64,000 nucleotides of DNA from Myroides marinus (GCF_900109075.1 NZ_FNYS01000015.1:1-64000); one strand, 5' to 3'; positions 51,591 through 61,532 are shown, counted from the first letter of the stretch. Program-made: numbers and translations. Notes: generated from the letters alone by a model not told the origin.

Positions 51591-52907
51591 ATGAAACATA
51601 GAGAAGAGATTGTTGTTTTTTGGTTTAGAAGAGATCTGCGTTTATGTGATAACGTAGGATTATATCACGCTTTGCAAAGTGAATATAAAGTGTTGCCTAT
51701 CTTTATTTTTGACAAAGAAGTATTGAAGCAATTCCCTAATCCATTAGATAAACGCCTTACCTATATTCACGATGCTGTTGCTGGTATAGACAATCAATTA
51801 AAATCATTAGGTACAGGAGTAATGTGTTTTCACAGCACTGTATTAGAGGTTTTTAGTGAGTTAGCCAAAGAGTATGATATCAAAGCTATTTATGCCAATG
51901 AAGACTATGAACCGAAGGCAATAAAAAGGGATCAGCAGGTAGGTGATTATCTTGGGACTTATTCTATTCCTTTTTATTTATTTAAAGACCAAGTCATCTT
52001 TAGAGGAGGGGATATCTTAAAACAAGATGGTACACCATATCAGGTATATACTCCTTATGCTAAAAAGTGGAGAGAGCAACTTACCAATCAGCATTTATAT
52101 GACTATTCAGTAAAGTTAGCGAGTGAGTTATTTTACTCTATTAATTGTGCTATTCCTACTTTAGAATCATTAGGGTATACTCATGGTGTTAGTGGTATTA
52201 TACCTCCATATGTAGATCTACCAATCATATCTAATTATGATAAATATAGAGATTATCCAGGTATAGATGGAACGAGTAAGTTAGGTGTTGCACTACGCTT
52301 TGGGACTATTTCGGTTAGGCAATGTGTTAAGATAGCACTGAAGGAGAATGCGGTATGGTTATCAGAGTTGATTTGGAGAGAGTTCTTTAGTCAGATCTTA
52401 TACTTATATCCACAGGTAGAAAATCACTGTTTTAAATCAAAGTATGAAGCTGTACAGTATCGCAATAATGAAGAAGAGTTTAAAGCGTGGTGTAATGGAC
52501 AGACTGGATATCCTATCGTAGATGCTGGTATGAGAGAACTGAATGAGACTGGATTTATGCACAATAGAGTTCGTATGATTACAGCAAGTTTCTTGACAAA
52601 GCACTTGCTTATAGATTGGCGATGGGGAGAAGTATATTTTGCACAACAATTATTGGATTATGACTTAGCATCTAACAATGGCAACTGGCAGTGGGTAGCA
52701 GGTTGTGGATGTGATGCAGCACCCTATTTTAGAGTGTTTAATCCAACTGAACAGGTAAAGAAGTTTGATAAGGATTTTGTTTATTTGGACAAATGGGTGC
52801 CTGAATGGAGAGAACTTGATTATGTACAGCCTATAGTAGAGCATAAGTTCGCTAGAGAACGTGTTTTAAAGGCTTTTAAACAAGCTTTAGGAGCTGATAT
52901 AGACTAA
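51591..52907 (+). CDS. phr: Deoxyribodipyrimidine photolyase (class I / cryptochrome family)
   Basis: The enzyme repairs UV-induced cyclobutane dimers with blue light. The 438-residue protein has the antenna-pigment domain first (VVFWFRRDLRLCDNVGLYHAL, about 6-26) and the FAD domain second. Diagnostic C-terminal parts are LIWREFFSQILY, GYPIVDAGMRELNETGFMHNR, MITASFLTKHLLIDWRWGE and DYDLASNNGNWQWVAGCGCD. It could act as a cryptochrome rather than a repair enzyme. It is monocistronic between the sdh terminator and the kinase gene. Confidence 0.9.
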   Translation: MKHREEIVVFWFRRDLRLCDNVGLYHALQSEYKVLPIFIFDKEVLKQFPNPLDKRLTYIHDAVAGIDNQLKSLGTGVMCFHSTVLEVFSELAKEYDIKAIYANEDYEPKAIKRDQQVGDYLGTYSIPFYLFKDQVIFRGGDILKQDGTPYQVYTPYAKKWREQLTNQHLYDYSVKLASELFYSINCAIPTLESLGYTHGVSGIIPPYVDLPIISNYDKYRDYPGIDGTSKLGVALRFGTISVRQCVKIALKENAVWLSELIWREFFSQILYLYPQVENHCFKSKYEAVQYRNNEEEFKAWCNGQTGYPIVDAGMRELNETGFMHNRVRMITASFLTKHLLIDWRWGEVYFAQQLLDYDLASNNGNWQWVAGCGCDAAPYFRVFNPTEQVKKFDKDFVYLDKWVPEWRELDYVQPIVEHKFARERVLKAFKQALGADID

Positions 52908-53016
52908 TCTTATCAATCTAAAAAGAGAAGTGTTAATAAAAAGAAGAGACATCTGTTTTTTAAAACTTATATTATTATATCTTTAGCACTGTTTTTTTAA
53001 TAGAGTATCTATTATC

Positions 53017-55023
53017 GTGTTTAATAAAATTGTCTTCTATATTTTAATGATAATCTTCTTTGTTAGTTGTACTAATAAAGTAGGAAATCAGTTAGTTACA
53101 ATGACTGAGAAGATGGCTGTTGGATCTAATAGCTTTGTTCTTAGTGACTCTCTTTATAGAAGTGAAAATAGTCGTCTAACGAAGTATCTATTAACTTTTA
53201 GTAATCATAGTGAAGAAGGGGAAGACTTATTTCGCTTTATAAAAGCGAAGAGAGAAAAGAATAATTTGATTAAGAATTATTCTGAAGCCTTGTTTTTAGA
53301 TGATAGTGTTTCGGTAGCTAGTTCTAGTTTTGCTTTAGGAGAGTTTTTTCAATATAACTTAGCACAAGATAGTAGTTATTACTACTACAACAAATCTGCA
53401 TTATACTATAGAGGCATAAAGAATAAAGAACATCTTCAGCGAACTTATTTGTCTTTATCAATACTACTTTGTGATAGAGGTATTTTCCAAGAAGCAGAGT
53501 TATATTTAGACGATGCAATTACTCTAAATAATAAAAATATAAGTGTTTATACTTCATATGCTCAAATACATGTGATGGGTATGGTAAAGTTGGGATTAGA
53601 AGAGTATGATAAGGCAATAGAATGTTTTAATCAAGCTAATTTCCTTTTAGATAATGTAGAAATTAAAGACCAGTATAATGATTATCAGATAGCTTTAAAT
53701 AAGTTAGCTATTAAAAATTACCTAGCTAGAGCATATATTTCTAAGCATGAATATGATATCGCAGATGTTATCACTAATACAGCCTTAATAGATGTAAACT
53801 TTTTAAAAGAGGAGGATAAAGGGCTGTTTTTACCTTTGTTGTTAAATAAAAAAGTTAGAGTCAAATTAAGAACAGAGAAGTATAAAGAAGCACTAGGATA
53901 TATTACTAAGTTGTTAGAAGTAGATAAACGTTTAGGGAATGAGTATTCACTTAATTTAGATTATATCTTATATGCAGAGTATTTCTTTAGAACAGGGGAT
54001 ATTACTAAAGCAAGGCAGTATGTAGATAAGGCTTTAGTCTCTGCTAGAAAATATAATGACCTATTAACACAGAAAAAGGCATTAGAGTTACTACTTATTT
54101 ATGACAAGGAGAATATTAATGCTAATTTTTATTCCTATAAGGAAGTGAATGAGCGTATTAATCACTCTAATAATACTGTACGAAGTAGCTTCGCTAAGTT
54201 AAAGTATGAATCAGATAGCCTTGTTACATCTATTGAACTTTTAAAAAATCAGTACTTCATTATTGTTACAGTAAGTACTACTGTTGTATTAGTATTACTA
54301 GGGGTATTAATCTTTATTGTATTTAGAAATAAAGCTAAAGAGATTAATATGGTACAGATGTACCAAAAGGATACTGAGAAATATTATGACTCTATTATTC
54401 ACATACAGAATAAAGTAAATGCTGTACAAGAAATAGAGCGTAAGAAGTTCGCAAAAGAGCTTCACGATGGAGTATTGAATAAGCTTTTTGTTACGCGTTT
54501 TTCACTACAACAATTAGAAGAGGAAGGTTTACAATCTGCTAAAGATATGTTAGCAAATGAAGTACAGGAGGTGGAGACCTTTATAAGACATAGCTCGCAG
54601 GCTTTACTTAATGAGGATAAGTTTTTAGTTAGTGATTTTAAGCAATTAATAGAAGAGCTTGTAATGTTGCAAAACAGAAGTAAGAATACTTATTTTAGTT
54701 GTTTTATTGACACAAAATTAGATTTAGAGATACTTTCGCATCGTGTTAAGGTTAATATATATCGAATTCTCCAAGAAGCATTTCAGAATGTACAAAAGTA
54801 TGCAGAAGCAAGTGCTTGTGTTTTAGAATTAGTGTATGTCTCAGAAACTACTTTTACAATTGTAATACATGATAACGGAAAAGGCTTTGATGTAAAAACA
54901 ATCAAAAAAGGATTGGGACTTAAGAATATGGGAGATAGACTCCATGCTATAAACTCTAAATTGGCAATAGATAGTAAAGAGGGGGTAGGAACTGTAATAT
55001 CCTTTGATATTCTTCTAATTTAG
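53017..55023 (+). CDS. TPR-containing sensor histidine kinase (orphan, lipoprotein-like)
   Basis: The 668-residue protein starts at GTG (53017). The N-terminus is a lipoprotein-like signal (IFFVSC, Cys about 17). A periplasmic helical region (about 30-405) of tetratricopeptide-like repeats follows, for example YDKAIECFNQANFLL and KYKEALGYITKLLEV. One membrane helix is at about 413-436. The cytoplasmic part has a HisKA_3 box with the phospho-accepting H483 in ERKKFAKELHDGVLN and a HATPase domain (NVQKYAEA, DNGKGFDV, GLGLKNMGDRL). NarL-type response regulators usually sit beside such kinases, but none is here. The signal is unknown. Confidence 0.87.
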   Translation: MFNKIVFYILMIIFFVSCTNKVGNQLVTMTEKMAVGSNSFVLSDSLYRSENSRLTKYLLTFSNHSEEGEDLFRFIKAKREKNNLIKNYSEALFLDDSVSVASSSFALGEFFQYNLAQDSSYYYYNKSALYYRGIKNKEHLQRTYLSLSILLCDRGIFQEAELYLDDAITLNNKNISVYTSYAQIHVMGMVKLGLEEYDKAIECFNQANFLLDNVEIKDQYNDYQIALNKLAIKNYLARAYISKHEYDIADVITNTALIDVNFLKEEDKGLFLPLLLNKKVRVKLRTEKYKEALGYITKLLEVDKRLGNEYSLNLDYILYAEYFFRTGDITKARQYVDKALVSARKYNDLLTQKKALELLLIYDKENINANFYSYKEVNERINHSNNTVRSSFAKLKYESDSLVTSIELLKNQYFIIVTVSTTVVLVLLGVLIFIVFRNKAKEINMVQMYQKDTEKYYDSIIHIQNKVNAVQEIERKKFAKELHDGVLNKLFVTRFSLQQLEEEGLQSAKDMLANEVQEVETFIRHSSQALLNEDKFLVSDFKQLIEELVMLQNRSKNTYFSCFIDTKLDLEILSHRVKVNIYRILQEAFQNVQKYAEASACVLELVYVSETTFTIVIHDNGKGFDVKTIKKGLGLKNMGDRLHAINSKLAIDSKEGVGTVISFDILLI

Positions 55024-55116
55024 ATTTCATACTGATGGAAAAACCATACCTTTTTCATTTATAGAGGTAGGTGCTATTACTAGTTTTTTAAGTAAAACTA
55101 TTTATTAAGAAGGGAG

Positions 55117-55878
55117 TTAAACATTGTATAGCATCCATATATGCGGATCATTATAATATGCTTTGTTTAATTCTACATTGACTTTTAGTGTAGATAAAGC
55201 TCGGTTTAAAGTATATTCGCCTGTTGTCTGAAAGGTAAAGCCTGTCCACATTTCCCATTGACTCACTGTTCCTTCTATTTGAAGTGATTTATTACATGTT
55301 TTTTTTATTACAGCACCATTTTTAACGTGCATTCTTATATTGGAATCATAAGGCAAGCCATAATTGTTAATCCATTGGGCATAGTTGTTTATGTCTTGTA
55401 ATGGATAGTATTGTTTCATCTTAGGTCTTACAGGGCATAAGATTACAGGATAATGAGTAATACTAGCACTATTTTTTAAATGTTTGATAATAAATTGAAA
55501 TAGCTCTTGTTGATTAAACTCCCTACTAGTTTTGATAGAAAGGCAGCACATAGCATTAGGATTATTCCCTCTATCTCTGTCTGTAAAAGCTTTTTCTAAT
55601 GCCCATCTCCAACCGTCATCAGATAGATTATTAAGCTCACCTTTAGTTAAATGCAAAGGAACACAGTTAATTACTGCAGCTAAGGAATTGTCACAAAATA
55701 CAAAGAATTGTGTATTAGGAAATGCTTGATATATATGAGGCCAGTACTTTGTTTTGATTTTGTCAAACTTTAAGTATTGTGGATTACTATCTAACTGTTC
55801 TACTTCTTTAAGTAATACCTCTATCTGAGGTGTATGAATAGTATCATACTTAACAAAGTTAAACTCAGTTGTATTCAT
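55117..55878 (-). CDS. GNAT-fold-like protein of unknown function
   Basis: This 253-residue soluble protein has no signal peptide. The C-terminal half (NYGLPYDSNIRMHVKNGAVI, then KSLQIEGTVSQWEMWTGF and LNKAYYNDPHIWMLYNV) resembles a group of large GNAT-superfamily proteins known mainly from actinobacteria. That resemblance is from memory. The segment VPLHLTKGELNNLSDDGWRW fits its N-terminal half. No classical acetyl-CoA loop is obvious. It is convergent with the histidine kinase gene, with no clear terminator between. Confidence 0.5.
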   Translation of the reverse strand: MNTTEFNFVKYDTIHTPQIEVLLKEVEQLDSNPQYLKFDKIKTKYWPHIYQAFPNTQFFVFCDNSLAAVINCVPLHLTKGELNNLSDDGWRWALEKAFTDRDRGNNPNAMCCLSIKTSREFNQQELFQFIIKHLKNSASITHYPVILCPVRPKMKQYYPLQDINNYAQWINNYGLPYDSNIRMHVKNGAVIKKTCNKSLQIEGTVSQWEMWTGFTFQTTGEYTLNRALSTLKVNVELNKAYYNDPHIWMLYNV

Positions 55879-56239
55879 TGTAAACTATAATTTTCTAATC
55901 TTTTTGGGCTTGTTAAACACTGGTTCTGGGAGAGAAAGTTACAGTATTTATTAATATAATTTTATTAAAATTTTAATTATTAGTAACTCATTCATAGCTA
56001 GGTTGTAAAGTGTTTAAGTATTGTAGATACTGAGTTTTGGTTGAATAGTGGCTTAAAGTTTGTATAGGAGTAACTGAAGTAATTAATATATGTATTTGTT
56101 TTTATTATTGATTTTTTAATAACAATCAATTTTATTTATAGTTGTATTGTTTTATAGTATGCTTAATATTAGTTATCAGTGTGTTATAAGGCTACATTTG
56201 TAAAAGAAAAATGAAACAAATACAATAAACGATAAAGTT
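55879..56239. other. Intergenic region upstream of catalase
   Basis: 361 AT-rich bases without a gene. The -7 box TACATTTG (56193-56200) lies 39 bases before katA. No OxyR-like dyad was recognised. Confidence 0.5.
56193..56200 (+). promoter_or_regulatory. Candidate -7 box of the catalase gene
   Basis: TACATTTG matches TAnnTTTG; no convincing -33 element lies at 18-21 bases. Confidence 0.5.
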
Positions 56240-57718
56240 ATGAACGATAAAAAACTAACAACAGCATCAGGAAGACCATATGTAGATCATGAAGATTCAC
56301 TAACAGCAGGAGCTAGAGGTCCAGTACTATTAGAGGATTATATCTTACACGAAAAGCTTGCTCATTTTAATAGAGAGCGTATTCCAGAGCGTATCGTACA
56401 CGCAAAAGGAGCAGGAGCTTATGGTACTTTTACTGTAACTAATGATATTACTAAATATACAAAAGCAAAACTATTTAGTGAAGTAGGTAAACAAACAGAG
56501 GTATTTGTTCGTTTCTCTACTGTAGGAGGAGAGAAAGGATCTGCGGATTCTGAGCGTGACCCACGTGGTTTTGCAGTTAAATTCTATACAGAGGATGGTA
56601 ACTGGGACTTAGTAGGTAATAATACTCCAGTATTCTTTATTAAAGATGCTAAGAAGTTCCCTGACTTTATCCATACTCAGAAAAGACACCCTATGACTAA
56701 CTTAAAGTCAGCTACTATGGTTTGGGACTTCTGGTCATTAAACCCAGAGAGTTTACACCAAGTATTAATATTGATGTCAGATAGAGGTACTCCTTATGGA
56801 TATAGACATATGAACGGATACGGAAGTCATACATTCTCTATGATTAATAGTGAGAATGAAAGAGTATATGTGAAGTTCCACTTTAAAACAGCTCAAGGAA
56901 TTAAGAATCTTACAGGACCTGAGGCAGATGAGATGAGAGCTAAGGATATGGATTATGCTCAAAGAGATTTGAATGAGCATATTGCTAGTGGAGATTTCCC
57001 TAAATGGAATCTTAAGATTCAGGTAATGACTGAAGAGCAAGCTAGAGCAGCTGTAGTAAATCCGTTTGATGTGACTAAAGTATGGCCACACGCTGAGTAC
57101 CCTCTTATCGATGTAGGTACAATGGAATTAAACAGAAGCCCACGTAACTACTTCCAAGATGTAGAACAAGCAGCTTTTGCTCCAGCGCATATCGTAGATG
57201 GTATTGGGTTCTCACCAGATAAGATGTTACAAGGACGTTTACTGTCTTACCCAGATGCTCAACGATACAGATTAGGAGCTAATTATGAGCAAATACCTGT
57301 AAACCGTTGCCCATTTATGACTAATACATACCAAAGAGATGGGTATATGAGAGTAGATGGCAATGGAGAAGATGCACCTAACTATTTCCCAAATAGCTTT
57401 GATGACATTGTAGTAGATCAAAGTTATAAAGAACCAGCGTATGATTTGAATAGTCTTGTAGCTGATCGATATGATAGAAATGGAGAAGGTGAGAATGATC
57501 ACTTTAGCCAACCAGGTAAGTTATATGAAATCATGACTCCTGAAGAAAAAACAAATACGGTAGCTAATATCGTAGCTGCGATGAGTGGAGTGGATGGGCC
57601 TAAACGAGATGAGATCATCGGAAGACAATTATGCCACTGGTTTAGAGCGAATATGGAATTAGGAATGAGAATCGCACAAGGACTAAACTTCGATGTTAGT
57701 AAACATATGAATTCATAA
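56240..57718 (+). CDS. katA: Monofunctional heme catalase (small subunit, clade 3)
   Basis: Catalase splits hydrogen peroxide to water and oxygen. The 492-residue protein has all active-site parts: the distal histidine H54 ([12 protein letters not shown]), asparagine N127 ([10 protein letters not shown]) and the heme-ligating tyrosine near 337 in [16 protein letters not shown]. The length matches small-subunit clade 3 catalases with NADPH-binding potential. There is no signal peptide, so it is cytoplasmic. It is monocistronic with its own terminator. Confidence 0.95.
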   Translation: MNDKKLTTASGRPYVDHEDSLTAGARGPVLLEDYILHEKLAHFNRERIPERIVHAKGAGAYGTFTVTNDITKYTKAKLFSEVGKQTEVFVRFSTVGGEKGSADSERDPRGFAVKFYTEDGNWDLVGNNTPVFFIKDAKKFPDFIHTQKRHPMTNLKSATMVWDFWSLNPESLHQVLILMSDRGTPYGYRHMNGYGSHTFSMINSENERVYVKFHFKTAQGIKNLTGPEADEMRAKDMDYAQRDLNEHIASGDFPKWNLKIQVMTEEQARAAVVNPFDVTKVWPHAEYPLIDVGTMELNRSPRNYFQDVEQAAFAPAHIVDGIGFSPDKMLQGRLLSYPDAQRYRLGANYEQIPVNRCPFMTNTYQRDGYMRVDGNGEDAPNYFPNSFDDIVVDQSYKEPAYDLNSLVADRYDRNGEGENDHFSQPGKLYEIMTPEEKTNTVANIVAAMSGVDGPKRDEIIGRQLCHWFRANMELGMRIAQGLNFDVSKHMNS

Positions 57719-57740
57719 TAGTTATTTTATATTACTCCCC

Positions 57741-57779
57741 AAGCCTCCTGCTATTTTATGATAGCTAGGAGGCTTTTTT
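57741..57779 (+). terminator. Terminator of katA
   Basis: AAGCCTCCTGCTAT pairs with ATAGCTAGGAGGCTT (imperfect), followed by six T. Confidence 0.85.
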
Positions 57780-57831
57780 GTATATAGCCCTCAAAGGCAA
57801 TTGAGAAACTGACATTCTAGATAATTATACC

Positions 57832-57839
57832 TATTTTTG
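57832..57839 (+). promoter_or_regulatory. Candidate -7 box for the phosphatase gene
   Basis: TATTTTTG fits TAnnTTTG, 23 bases upstream of the ATG at 57863. The nearest TTG (57801-57803) is 28 bases away, too far for a firm call. Confidence 0.4.
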
Positions 57840-57862
57840 TTAGTAACCAAAGATTTTATACT

Positions 57863-58903
57863 ATGCGCCAACCACATATATTGCTATATATTCTTACTTC
57901 TGTATTATTGACAGGGTGTTCTTATAAGACATATCAGCCTGTTGCTTTCTCAGATTTAGATAAAGGAAAGAATATAGTAGAAGAGAAAAAAGGATATACA
58001 GTGCAGTTACCTGCAGAAGATAAATTAGTCTTAAATGACCAGACGGTAGTCAAGGCTGAGAAACTATTCGTTCCAACTCAGAGTAGAGAAATCTACAAAG
58101 TAGTAGAGACAAAAGACACTACCTATTTATCTAATAGGCATATAGAGTTTAAGAAAGTTCACAACTTCCGTGATATGGGAGGTATTAAGAACCAGGAAGG
58201 AAAACAAATAGTATGGGGGCACTTCTTTAGAAGTGGTCATCTATCTAAGCTTAAGAATAAGGAATATAACAAGTTTAACGAATTAAACATTAAGACTGTT
58301 ATAGACCTTCGTACAGATAAGGAATTGTCTAAAAAACCAGATAGAATACCAGCTGGAGTAGGATATACCAATGTACAAGTGTACGATGATTCAGAGGATA
58401 TGTTCTCTAAGACAAAGAAAGAGGTCTTAAAAGGTAAGGTGACACCAGTGCAGTCTGATAGTTTAGTGATGGAGTTCTATAAACTATATATGCTAGAGAA
58501 TCCACAGTTAGTAAAGGGGATAGTAGACCAATTATTTGAGTCTAATGACGCAGTACTGTTTCACTGTTCTGCTGGGAAAGATAGAACAGGGATGATAGGA
58601 GCCTTAGTTTTGAGTATTCTTAAGGTAGATAGAGAGACTATTATCTCAGAGTATATGTTGTCTAATAATTATAGAGTAGAAGACATAACGAATAGAATGA
58701 AATTAGCCAAGGCAGGTAAAGTACTGTTTCCTAAGATCAACTATCAAGTGATAGAGAACTTCTCATGGATTAAGGCAATTTATATAGAAGCTATGTTTAA
58801 AGGAATAGAGTCTAAGTATGGTACTATGGATAACTATATCACAACAGGATTAGGTATTACTCCTGAGAAAAGACAAGCGTATATAGATAAATTTACCTAT
58901 TAG
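57863..58903 (+). CDS. Tyrosine-protein phosphatase-like lipoprotein (Y_phosphatase3)
   Basis: This 346-residue protein has a signal peptide and lipobox (LLTGC, Cys about 19). After a linker of about 75 residues comes a tyrosine/dual-specificity phosphatase domain. FRDMGGIKNQEGKQIVWGHF opens it, LRTDKELSKKPDRIPAG follows, and the CX5R loop FHCSAGKDRTGMIGAL has its catalytic cysteine at about 235. The family acts on phosphotyrosine or phosphoinositides. The substrate of an envelope-anchored member is unknown. Confidence 0.85.
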   Translation: MRQPHILLYILTSVLLTGCSYKTYQPVAFSDLDKGKNIVEEKKGYTVQLPAEDKLVLNDQTVVKAEKLFVPTQSREIYKVVETKDTTYLSNRHIEFKKVHNFRDMGGIKNQEGKQIVWGHFFRSGHLSKLKNKEYNKFNELNIKTVIDLRTDKELSKKPDRIPAGVGYTNVQVYDDSEDMFSKTKKEVLKGKVTPVQSDSLVMEFYKLYMLENPQLVKGIVDQLFESNDAVLFHCSAGKDRTGMIGALVLSILKVDRETIISEYMLSNNYRVEDITNRMKLAKAGKVLFPKINYQVIENFSWIKAIYIEAMFKGIESKYGTMDNYITTGLGITPEKRQAYIDKFTY

Positions 58904-58956
58904 TATTTTGTGTTCGTTTTCAATTGTCATAAATTAGAGAATTCAAATATTTAGTT

Positions 58957-59568
58957 ATGTATAAAAAGATATTCGCTATAGTAGCATTCTTTAGTCTATG
59001 TACTATGAATGCTCAAGAAATGACCTTTAGTCAAAAGGTTGGTAAACTAATGGAATTAGTAACAGCAGAAAATGTAGATAATAACCAAGTAAGAGAGATA
59101 TTAAAAACATTAGCTATCGCACCTAAAGAGATGAAAGAAGGAGCGATGGACTATAGTATTTATGATGACTTCGAAGGAGATACACTTTATTATATTCCAT
59201 ATAAGACAGCTGATGAACCTCGCTATTCTGTTGAGAAACTAAAGCAAGGAGATAAGTTATTCTATACCTTACAGTTTTTGATAAGTAGTGAGTATACTAA
59301 AGATCCTTCAGGTAAGGTAACATATAAGGATAAGGACTATCTATATAATACTACTATAGAAGATCTAATGCCATATTGTACTACACCGATGAGTTACAAA
59401 AATGGTAAGGGTAATAATCCAGAGTCTCCACTATTAAGCTGTGTGTATACTAACCCAAACAGTAAAAGAAAACTGATGTACTGGGTAGTGTGTGAGAATA
59501 AGATAGGAGATAAAGAAAAGAATAGAGTAAAAGAAATCAAGATTCAGAGCCAAGAACTTTGGAGATAA
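58957..59568 (+). CDS. Secreted protein of unknown function
   Basis: This 203-residue protein has a signal peptide (MYKKIFAIVAFFSLCTMNAQ, cleaved after about residue 19). The mature part is mixed alpha/beta and lysine-rich, with two cysteines (CTTPMSYKNG and LSCVYTNP) late in the chain that may pair, plus one in VVCENK. No family is recognised. It lies 53 bases after the phosphatase gene and 19 before the DUF4328 gene on the same strand, so it is probably part of the same transcript. Confidence 0.65.
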   Translation: MYKKIFAIVAFFSLCTMNAQEMTFSQKVGKLMELVTAENVDNNQVREILKTLAIAPKEMKEGAMDYSIYDDFEGDTLYYIPYKTADEPRYSVEKLKQGDKLFYTLQFLISSEYTKDPSGKVTYKDKDYLYNTTIEDLMPYCTTPMSYKNGKGNNPESPLLSCVYTNPNSKRKLMYWVVCENKIGDKEKNRVKEIKIQSQELWR

Positions 59569-59587
59569 GTAATAAACAAGACGTTGT

Positions 59588-60271
59588 ATGTTGTTGTCTA
59601 ATGTTAGTAGAGGAAATGTATTAGCGGTAGCTATTAATATGTTAATTATAGCTTCTATCGCTAGTTTAAATTGTTTAATAATTCAGCAAATTATCTATAG
59701 TAATGTAGCAGATGGCATTCATTATATCAATAGAGATTTAGTAAGGTTTGAAACGATAATATTTATTGTTTCTATTACAAATATTGTAGCAGGTCTTTTC
59801 TTTGTAGCCATTCTTATGGTTTGGTTATATAGAGCATATTCCAATATGCAGACTTTAGACAATAGACTTACAGATCATAAATATTGGGCAGTATTAGGAT
59901 GGATAGCACCTTTGTTTAATCTTATTATGCCTTATAGATTGTTTAATAAGATGAGTTTGAGCGCTGTTAATTACGTTAAGGTTCATACTCAGGTTTCACT
60001 TAAAAGATATAAACCATTATGGTTATTATTGATTTGGGTTAATTTCTTGTTGATTGTACTTTTAAGAGTGTTTCAATATCGAATAGCCTATTTTGTAGAT
60101 GCTAGTATTGTGTTAAACATAGGTATTGCTATTAATGTACTTATTTTAGTTTGTACCCTGTTGTTTGCATCCTATTTTAATTTCTATAGAAAGCTAGAGG
60201 CTTTAATATACAAGTTAAATCTCGAAGAAAAAGACGACTCTGCAGACTGTATTGAGTTAGTAAGAGAGTAA
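59588..60271 (+). CDS. DUF4328-like membrane protein
   Basis: This 227-residue inner-membrane protein has four hydrophobic segments (about residues 12-30, 52-75, 98-118 and 140-200 as a split pair). LMVWLYRAYSNMQTL and WAVLGWIAPLFNLIMPYRLF are the DUF4328 hallmarks. The function is unknown. It sits 19 bases after the secreted protein gene and 25 before the next unknown gene. Confidence 0.75.
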   Translation: MLLSNVSRGNVLAVAINMLIIASIASLNCLIIQQIIYSNVADGIHYINRDLVRFETIIFIVSITNIVAGLFFVAILMVWLYRAYSNMQTLDNRLTDHKYWAVLGWIAPLFNLIMPYRLFNKMSLSAVNYVKVHTQVSLKRYKPLWLLLIWVNFLLIVLLRVFQYRIAYFVDASIVLNIGIAINVLILVCTLLFASYFNFYRKLEALIYKLNLEEKDDSADCIELVRE

Positions 60272-60296
60272 TAAAACTATTAAGCTGTGTATCTAT

Positions 60297-60998
60297 ATGA
60301 TAGGAAAGCAAACGGTTTTAAATATGGTAAATGAGATTGGACAGGTTTATGTCCAACGAGGTTTTATATCTTCTCAGAAGGGTTTAGTACTCAAGTATAA
60401 AGTACCTACTAATGGTTTTGAACTCTTGCTAAAGTTTCATATCATACAGAGTGATGTCAAGCAGAGTATGACTATTGACTGTATGCTAACGGTATTGTCA
60501 GAAGAACTAAAAGAGTGGAGATTAAAACAGTATAGGAGTAAGGATTTAGCTACAGATACCGTGTTTATGGCAAATATTCAAGATGTTATTCCAGAACAAC
60601 CAAAGAAGTTTACTTGGGAGATCAATCAGAAGAATGAACAAGAGTTTAAAGAACACTTAAAGCAGTTGCTCAGTTTATATGCTAATCCTATTTATAATTT
60701 TTTCACAGATAGACAGTTACTAATAGCACATGTTGTCGAAAATGGATGGAGGCTAAATGACTATATGCAAGCTAAAAACTTTGCTTACCCTATAGACTTT
60801 ATGTGTTGTTTTGCAACTAGAGAAGAGAGTACTCAGGGCTTTAATAACTACTTAAAGAGAGAGGGATTAGTAGGACAGGCAAAGAGGATTTATAAAGAGA
60901 TGAGTTCCCCTAAATACAAAGGATTTATCACTAGTGATTCTTCAGAGGATAAGGTCTTTCAGTTAGCTTATCTGCACAAGATACCTATACTTATATAA
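60297..60998 (+). CDS. Protein of unknown function
   Basis: This 233-residue soluble protein has no signal peptide. The N-terminal third is beta-rich (VLKYKVPTNGFELLLKFHII), the middle helical and acidic, and the C-terminal third has AYPIDFMCCFATREESTQGF and SSPKYKGFITSDSSEDKV. No domain is recognised. It is the last gene of the series that begins with the lipoprotein phosphatase and stops at a very strong terminator 7 bases later. Confidence 0.65.
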   Translation: MIGKQTVLNMVNEIGQVYVQRGFISSQKGLVLKYKVPTNGFELLLKFHIIQSDVKQSMTIDCMLTVLSEELKEWRLKQYRSKDLATDTVFMANIQDVIPEQPKKFTWEINQKNEQEFKEHLKQLLSLYANPIYNFFTDRQLLIAHVVENGWRLNDYMQAKNFAYPIDFMCCFATREESTQGFNNYLKREGLVGQAKRIYKEMSSPKYKGFITSDSSEDKVFQLAYLHKIPILI

Positions 60999-61004
60999 GG
61001 TCAT

Positions 61005-61050
61005 AAAAAAGAGGCGGGATAGATTTAAATCTATCCCGCCTCTTTTTTAT
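61005..61050. terminator. Bidirectional terminator
   Basis: AAAAAAGAGGCGGGATAG pairs perfectly with its complement (arms about 22 bases), with T runs on both sides. It separates the unknown cluster from the convergent lipoprotein gene. Confidence 0.92.
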
Positions 61051-61063
61051 ATTTATGAAGTGA

Positions 61064-61459
61064 CTACTTTATAGTCTCTCTCTTGTAAGTGTATTCACTA
61101 TTGTTTTGTTCTAATACCATAACATCATGACTTAGTGCCTTTAACCCAAATACTAAGGTATCATTCTTACTATCGATTGTTTGAGATAAGATGCATAAAT
61201 TATTATTAGATACCCACCACTTCTTATACTCATTATTAATCATGTTAGTAGACTTAGCTTCTCCATTTGCATCTAAGATAAAACTCTTTGGTTTTAGCTC
61301 ATTAAAAGGAGTGAATTCGGTCCAAGCACCTTCTATAGTTTGAGCATGAGTCTTTTCTTGCTCCGTCATTTCTGGGAGATTAAAGCTTTCTTCTTTTTTA
61401 CAGCTAACTAAAGCTAGTGTACATAGAATAATATAAGTACAAGTCTTAAATGTTTTCAT
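61064..61459 (-). CDS. Small lipocalin-like lipoprotein
   Basis: This 131-residue protein has a signal peptide ending LALVSC (Cys about 20). The mature domain starts TIEGAWTEFTPFNELKPKSF and has the strand pattern of small lipocalin-like domains (IEGAW start, C-terminal SEYTYKRE). A short acidic linker precedes it. The ligand is unknown. It is monocistronic, converging on the perfect terminator. Confidence 0.65.
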   Translation of the reverse strand: MKTFKTCTYIILCTLALVSCKKEESFNLPEMTEQEKTHAQTIEGAWTEFTPFNELKPKSFILDANGEAKSTNMINNEYKKWWVSNNNLCILSQTIDSKNDTLVFGLKALSHDVMVLEQNNSEYTYKRETIK

Positions 61460-61532
61460 ATTTTGTATTCAAATATTGTAAATGATAAACAAATATAGCT
61501 AAATAATGTTATAGTTGTATTTGTGAGAGAGG

